This document shows, in pieces, positions 63,451-64,000 of a stretch of DNA of 64,000 nt. Source of the DNA: an uncultured Erythrobacter sp. (GTDB lineage: Bacteria > Pseudomonadota > Alphaproteobacteria > Sphingomonadales > Sphingomonadaceae); assembly GCF_947502395.1 (NCBI RefSeq), contig NZ_CANMZM010000002.1:496001-560000 (forward strand), written 5' to 3'. The notes below the pieces were generated by a model, which saw only the letters and a list, made by a program, of their open reading frames with translations, was not told where the DNA came from and did no database searches. Made by a program: the position numbers and the translations under genes. The number at the start of each line of letters is the position of its first letter. Position 1 is the stretch's first letter.

Positions 63451-63468
63451 ACACCGGAAGAGCGGTGT
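63451..63468 (-). other. Second hairpin in the thrS leader
   Basis: acaccg (63451-63456) and cggtgt (63463-63468) around six bases, 48 bases before the thrS ATG. It could help control initiation or be incidental. It lies downstream of the attenuator candidate. Confidence 0.4.
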
Positions 63469-63501
63469 TTGAGTGTTTAACCGATTTCAAGGAGGACACC
63501 G

Positions 63502-63524
63502 CGCCACCCTGAAACCGGGTGGCG
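63502..63524 (-). terminator. Attenuator hairpin (3:4 stem) in the thrS leader
   Basis: On the minus strand CGCCACCC pairs with GGGTGGCG around seven bases (complement of 63517-63524 and 63502-63509), an 8-bp GC-rich stem starting 12 bases after the leader-peptide stop. No T-run follows, so termination would be Rho-dependent or inefficient, or the stem may act on translation. Its upstream arm (CCGCCACCC) can alternatively pair with GGGGGCGG (complement of 63551-63558) inside the leader ORF. Confidence 0.6.
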
Positions 63525-63535
63525 GATGGTCTGGC

Positions 63536-63607
63536 TCAACCCAGCAACAACCGCCCCCGGAGATCCGAGGTGGTAGTTGTTGTTGTCGTGGTCAGCAGCT
63601 TGGCCAT
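63536..63607 (-). CDS. Threonine-run leader peptide of thrS
   Basis: An ATG at 63607 opens a 23-residue frame: MAKLL, then eight consecutive Thr codons (ACC ACG ACA ACA ACA ACT ACC ACC), then SDLRGRLLLG and TGA. It lies on the thrS strand, ending 132 bases before the thrS ATG. The Thr codons contain CAACAAC, which can pair with GTTGTTG (complement of 63545-63551 region) late in the same ORF, blocking the antiterminator. A weak TTGG lies before the ATG. Eight Thr in a row in a short ORF before thrS is very unlikely to be chance. No database comparison was possible. Confidence 0.8.
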   Translation of the reverse strand: MAKLLTTTTTTTTSDLRGRLLLG

Positions 63608-63681
63608 ATGCGCCAAATAGGGGCCCCGAGTTAACAAGTCACCCCCTTAGTTGATGAAACACAGCACAGAGAGCAAATCTA

Positions 63682-63698
63682 CTTTCCACTATGGAAAG
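63682..63698. promoter_or_regulatory. CTTTCCA-CTA-TGGAAAG palindrome between thrS leader and small membrane gene
   Basis: A perfect 7+7 inverted repeat with a 3-base centre, 12 bases before the ATG at 63711. It would overlap the promoter or ribosome-binding region of the small membrane-protein unit and could be an operator. Its distance from the leader ATG (about 75 bases) also permits an effect on thrS transcription. Confidence 0.45.
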
Positions 63699-63710
63699 GA
63701 CACTTGACCA

Positions 63711-63887
63711 ATGACCATGATATTCAAAGCGCTCATCTGGGCCGGGATAATCATTGCCACCGCGTTTTATCTGAACGGCATTGGCATGAGCCAAGGCGCA
63801 AGCTGGGGCATCACGTCGGGGCTCGCAGGCGCTGCCTGGGGTTCGATCTATGGCGGGCATAGGCCTTGCGCGGGCGAGTGCGCATGA
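63711..63887 (+). CDS. Small two-span membrane protein
   Basis: A 58-residue protein: hydrophobic N-terminus (MIFKALIWAGIIIATAFYL), a short polar loop and a Gly/Ala-rich second segment (WGITSGLAGAAWGSIYGG), ending HRPCAGECA with two Cys. No family recognised. GGA before the ATG is a weak ribosome-binding site. Its stop overlaps the next start (TGATG), so a small operon begins here, with a palindrome upstream. Confidence 0.6.
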   Translation: MTMIFKALIWAGIIIATAFYLNGIGMSQGASWGITSGLAGAAWGSIYGGHRPCAGECA

Positions 63888-64000
63888 TGACCGATCAAGC
63901 CGCACAAAACACCGGCAAAGCGGCTGGCTTCCTCGGGCGAGGGCCCATGTTCTGGATCGGCCTCACTTTCGGGACGTCAGGAGCAGTTATCGGGCTGATC
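63887..64000 (+). CDS. Start of a membrane protein (cut by window edge)
   Basis: Overlaps the previous stop by one base (TGATG). The 38 visible codons read MTDQAAQNTGKAAGFLGRGP then MFWIGLTFGTSGAVIGLI, a polar start followed by a membrane helix. The ATG one codon earlier (63884) is possible. No family recognised. Confidence 0.5.
   Translation, partial: MTDQAAQNTGKAAGFLGRGPMFWIGLTFGTSGAVIGLI

Noticed and set aside
62450-63472. 340-codon plus-strand frame over thrS
   Set aside because: Antisense to the ThrS editing and TGS domains; shadow.
63526-63576. Plus-strand mini-ORF MVWLNPATTAPGDPRW, like a Trp-ended leader peptide
   Set aside because: It is the reverse complement of the Thr-run leader; no trp gene lies downstream on the plus strand, and the Thr run on the thrS strand explains the sequence better.
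1-64000. tRNA, rRNA, CRISPR, insertion sequence, integrase or att site
   Set aside because: Looked for tRNA T-loop patterns, regularly spaced repeats, transposase motifs and long direct or inverted repeats; none found by eye.

Overview
This window looks like a stretch of core chromosome from a Sphingomonadales alphaproteobacterium, most likely of the Erythrobacteraceae (Erythrobacter / Altererythrobacter type). The assignment is inferred from gene content and G+C-rich coding sequence: an exosortase-A-associated O-glycosylation ligase and glycosyltransferase, a DUF3576 lipoprotein upstream of leuS, M13 peptidase, class I PPK2, polyhydroxyalkanoate (PHA) enzymes and alphaproteobacterial GltB/GltD. 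I see no rRNA, tRNA, CRISPR array, phage or insertion sequence. Nearly every gap is short and many genes overlap by 1 or 4 bases.

Layout. 0-7.4 kb: a partial membrane protein, ppk2, phhA, a small membrane protein, uppP, an M13 metallopeptidase and an ABC exporter. 7.5-16 kb: phaZ with a nitronate monooxygenase-like gene, a FecR-like secreted protein, soluble transhydrogenase sthA, DUF4126, a chain of three overlapping membrane-anchored paralogues, a thiolase and a MaoC hydratase. 16-20.5 kb: exosortase-A-type surface polysaccharide / O-glycosylation genes and an unrecognised acidic membrane protein. 20.5-27 kb: glutamate synthase gltB-gltD. 27-39.5 kb: OprB-like porin, DksA-like protein, ung, RNase D-like exonuclease, lptC-lptA, a polyprenyl-phosphate sugar transferase, then leuS-lptE-holA behind a DUF3576 lipoprotein. 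39.5-47.5 kb: phaB, RidA, a DMT transporter, PilZ, a LuxR-HTH/TM/DUF4019 protein, a TIGR03643-RHH-GNAT cluster, murA, galU, and a divergent HxlR / carboxymuconolactone-decarboxylase pair. 47.6-64 kb: yqiJ-yqiK, a cytochrome P450 with an acyl-CoA ligase, M23 peptidase, DUF455-bcp-glnE, agmatine deiminase, DUF1223, TauE and thrS, and two small membrane proteins at the edge.

Functional themes are envelope biogenesis (uppP, murA, lptC/A/E, galU, sugar transferase, O-ligase, M23), nitrogen metabolism (gltBD, glnE, agmatine deiminase), carbon/energy storage (ppk2, phaZ, phaB, thiolase) and translation (leuS, thrS).

The most interesting item is outside the long ORFs. About 130 bases upstream of thrS, on the same strand, is a 23-codon reading frame with eight consecutive threonine codons. 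It is followed by three mutually exclusive RNA pairings (CAACAAC/GTTGTTG, GGGGGCGG/CCGCCaCCC, CGCCACCC/GGGTGGCG). This is the classic layout of ribosome-mediated attenuation, here apparently controlling threonyl-tRNA synthetase. Other points worth attention are twin GCTAC-N7-GTAGC operators between hxlR and the CMD gene, a 36-base near-palindrome burying the uppP start codon, a hairpin masking the yqiJ Shine-Dalgarno, and the family of three tandem membrane-anchored proteins.
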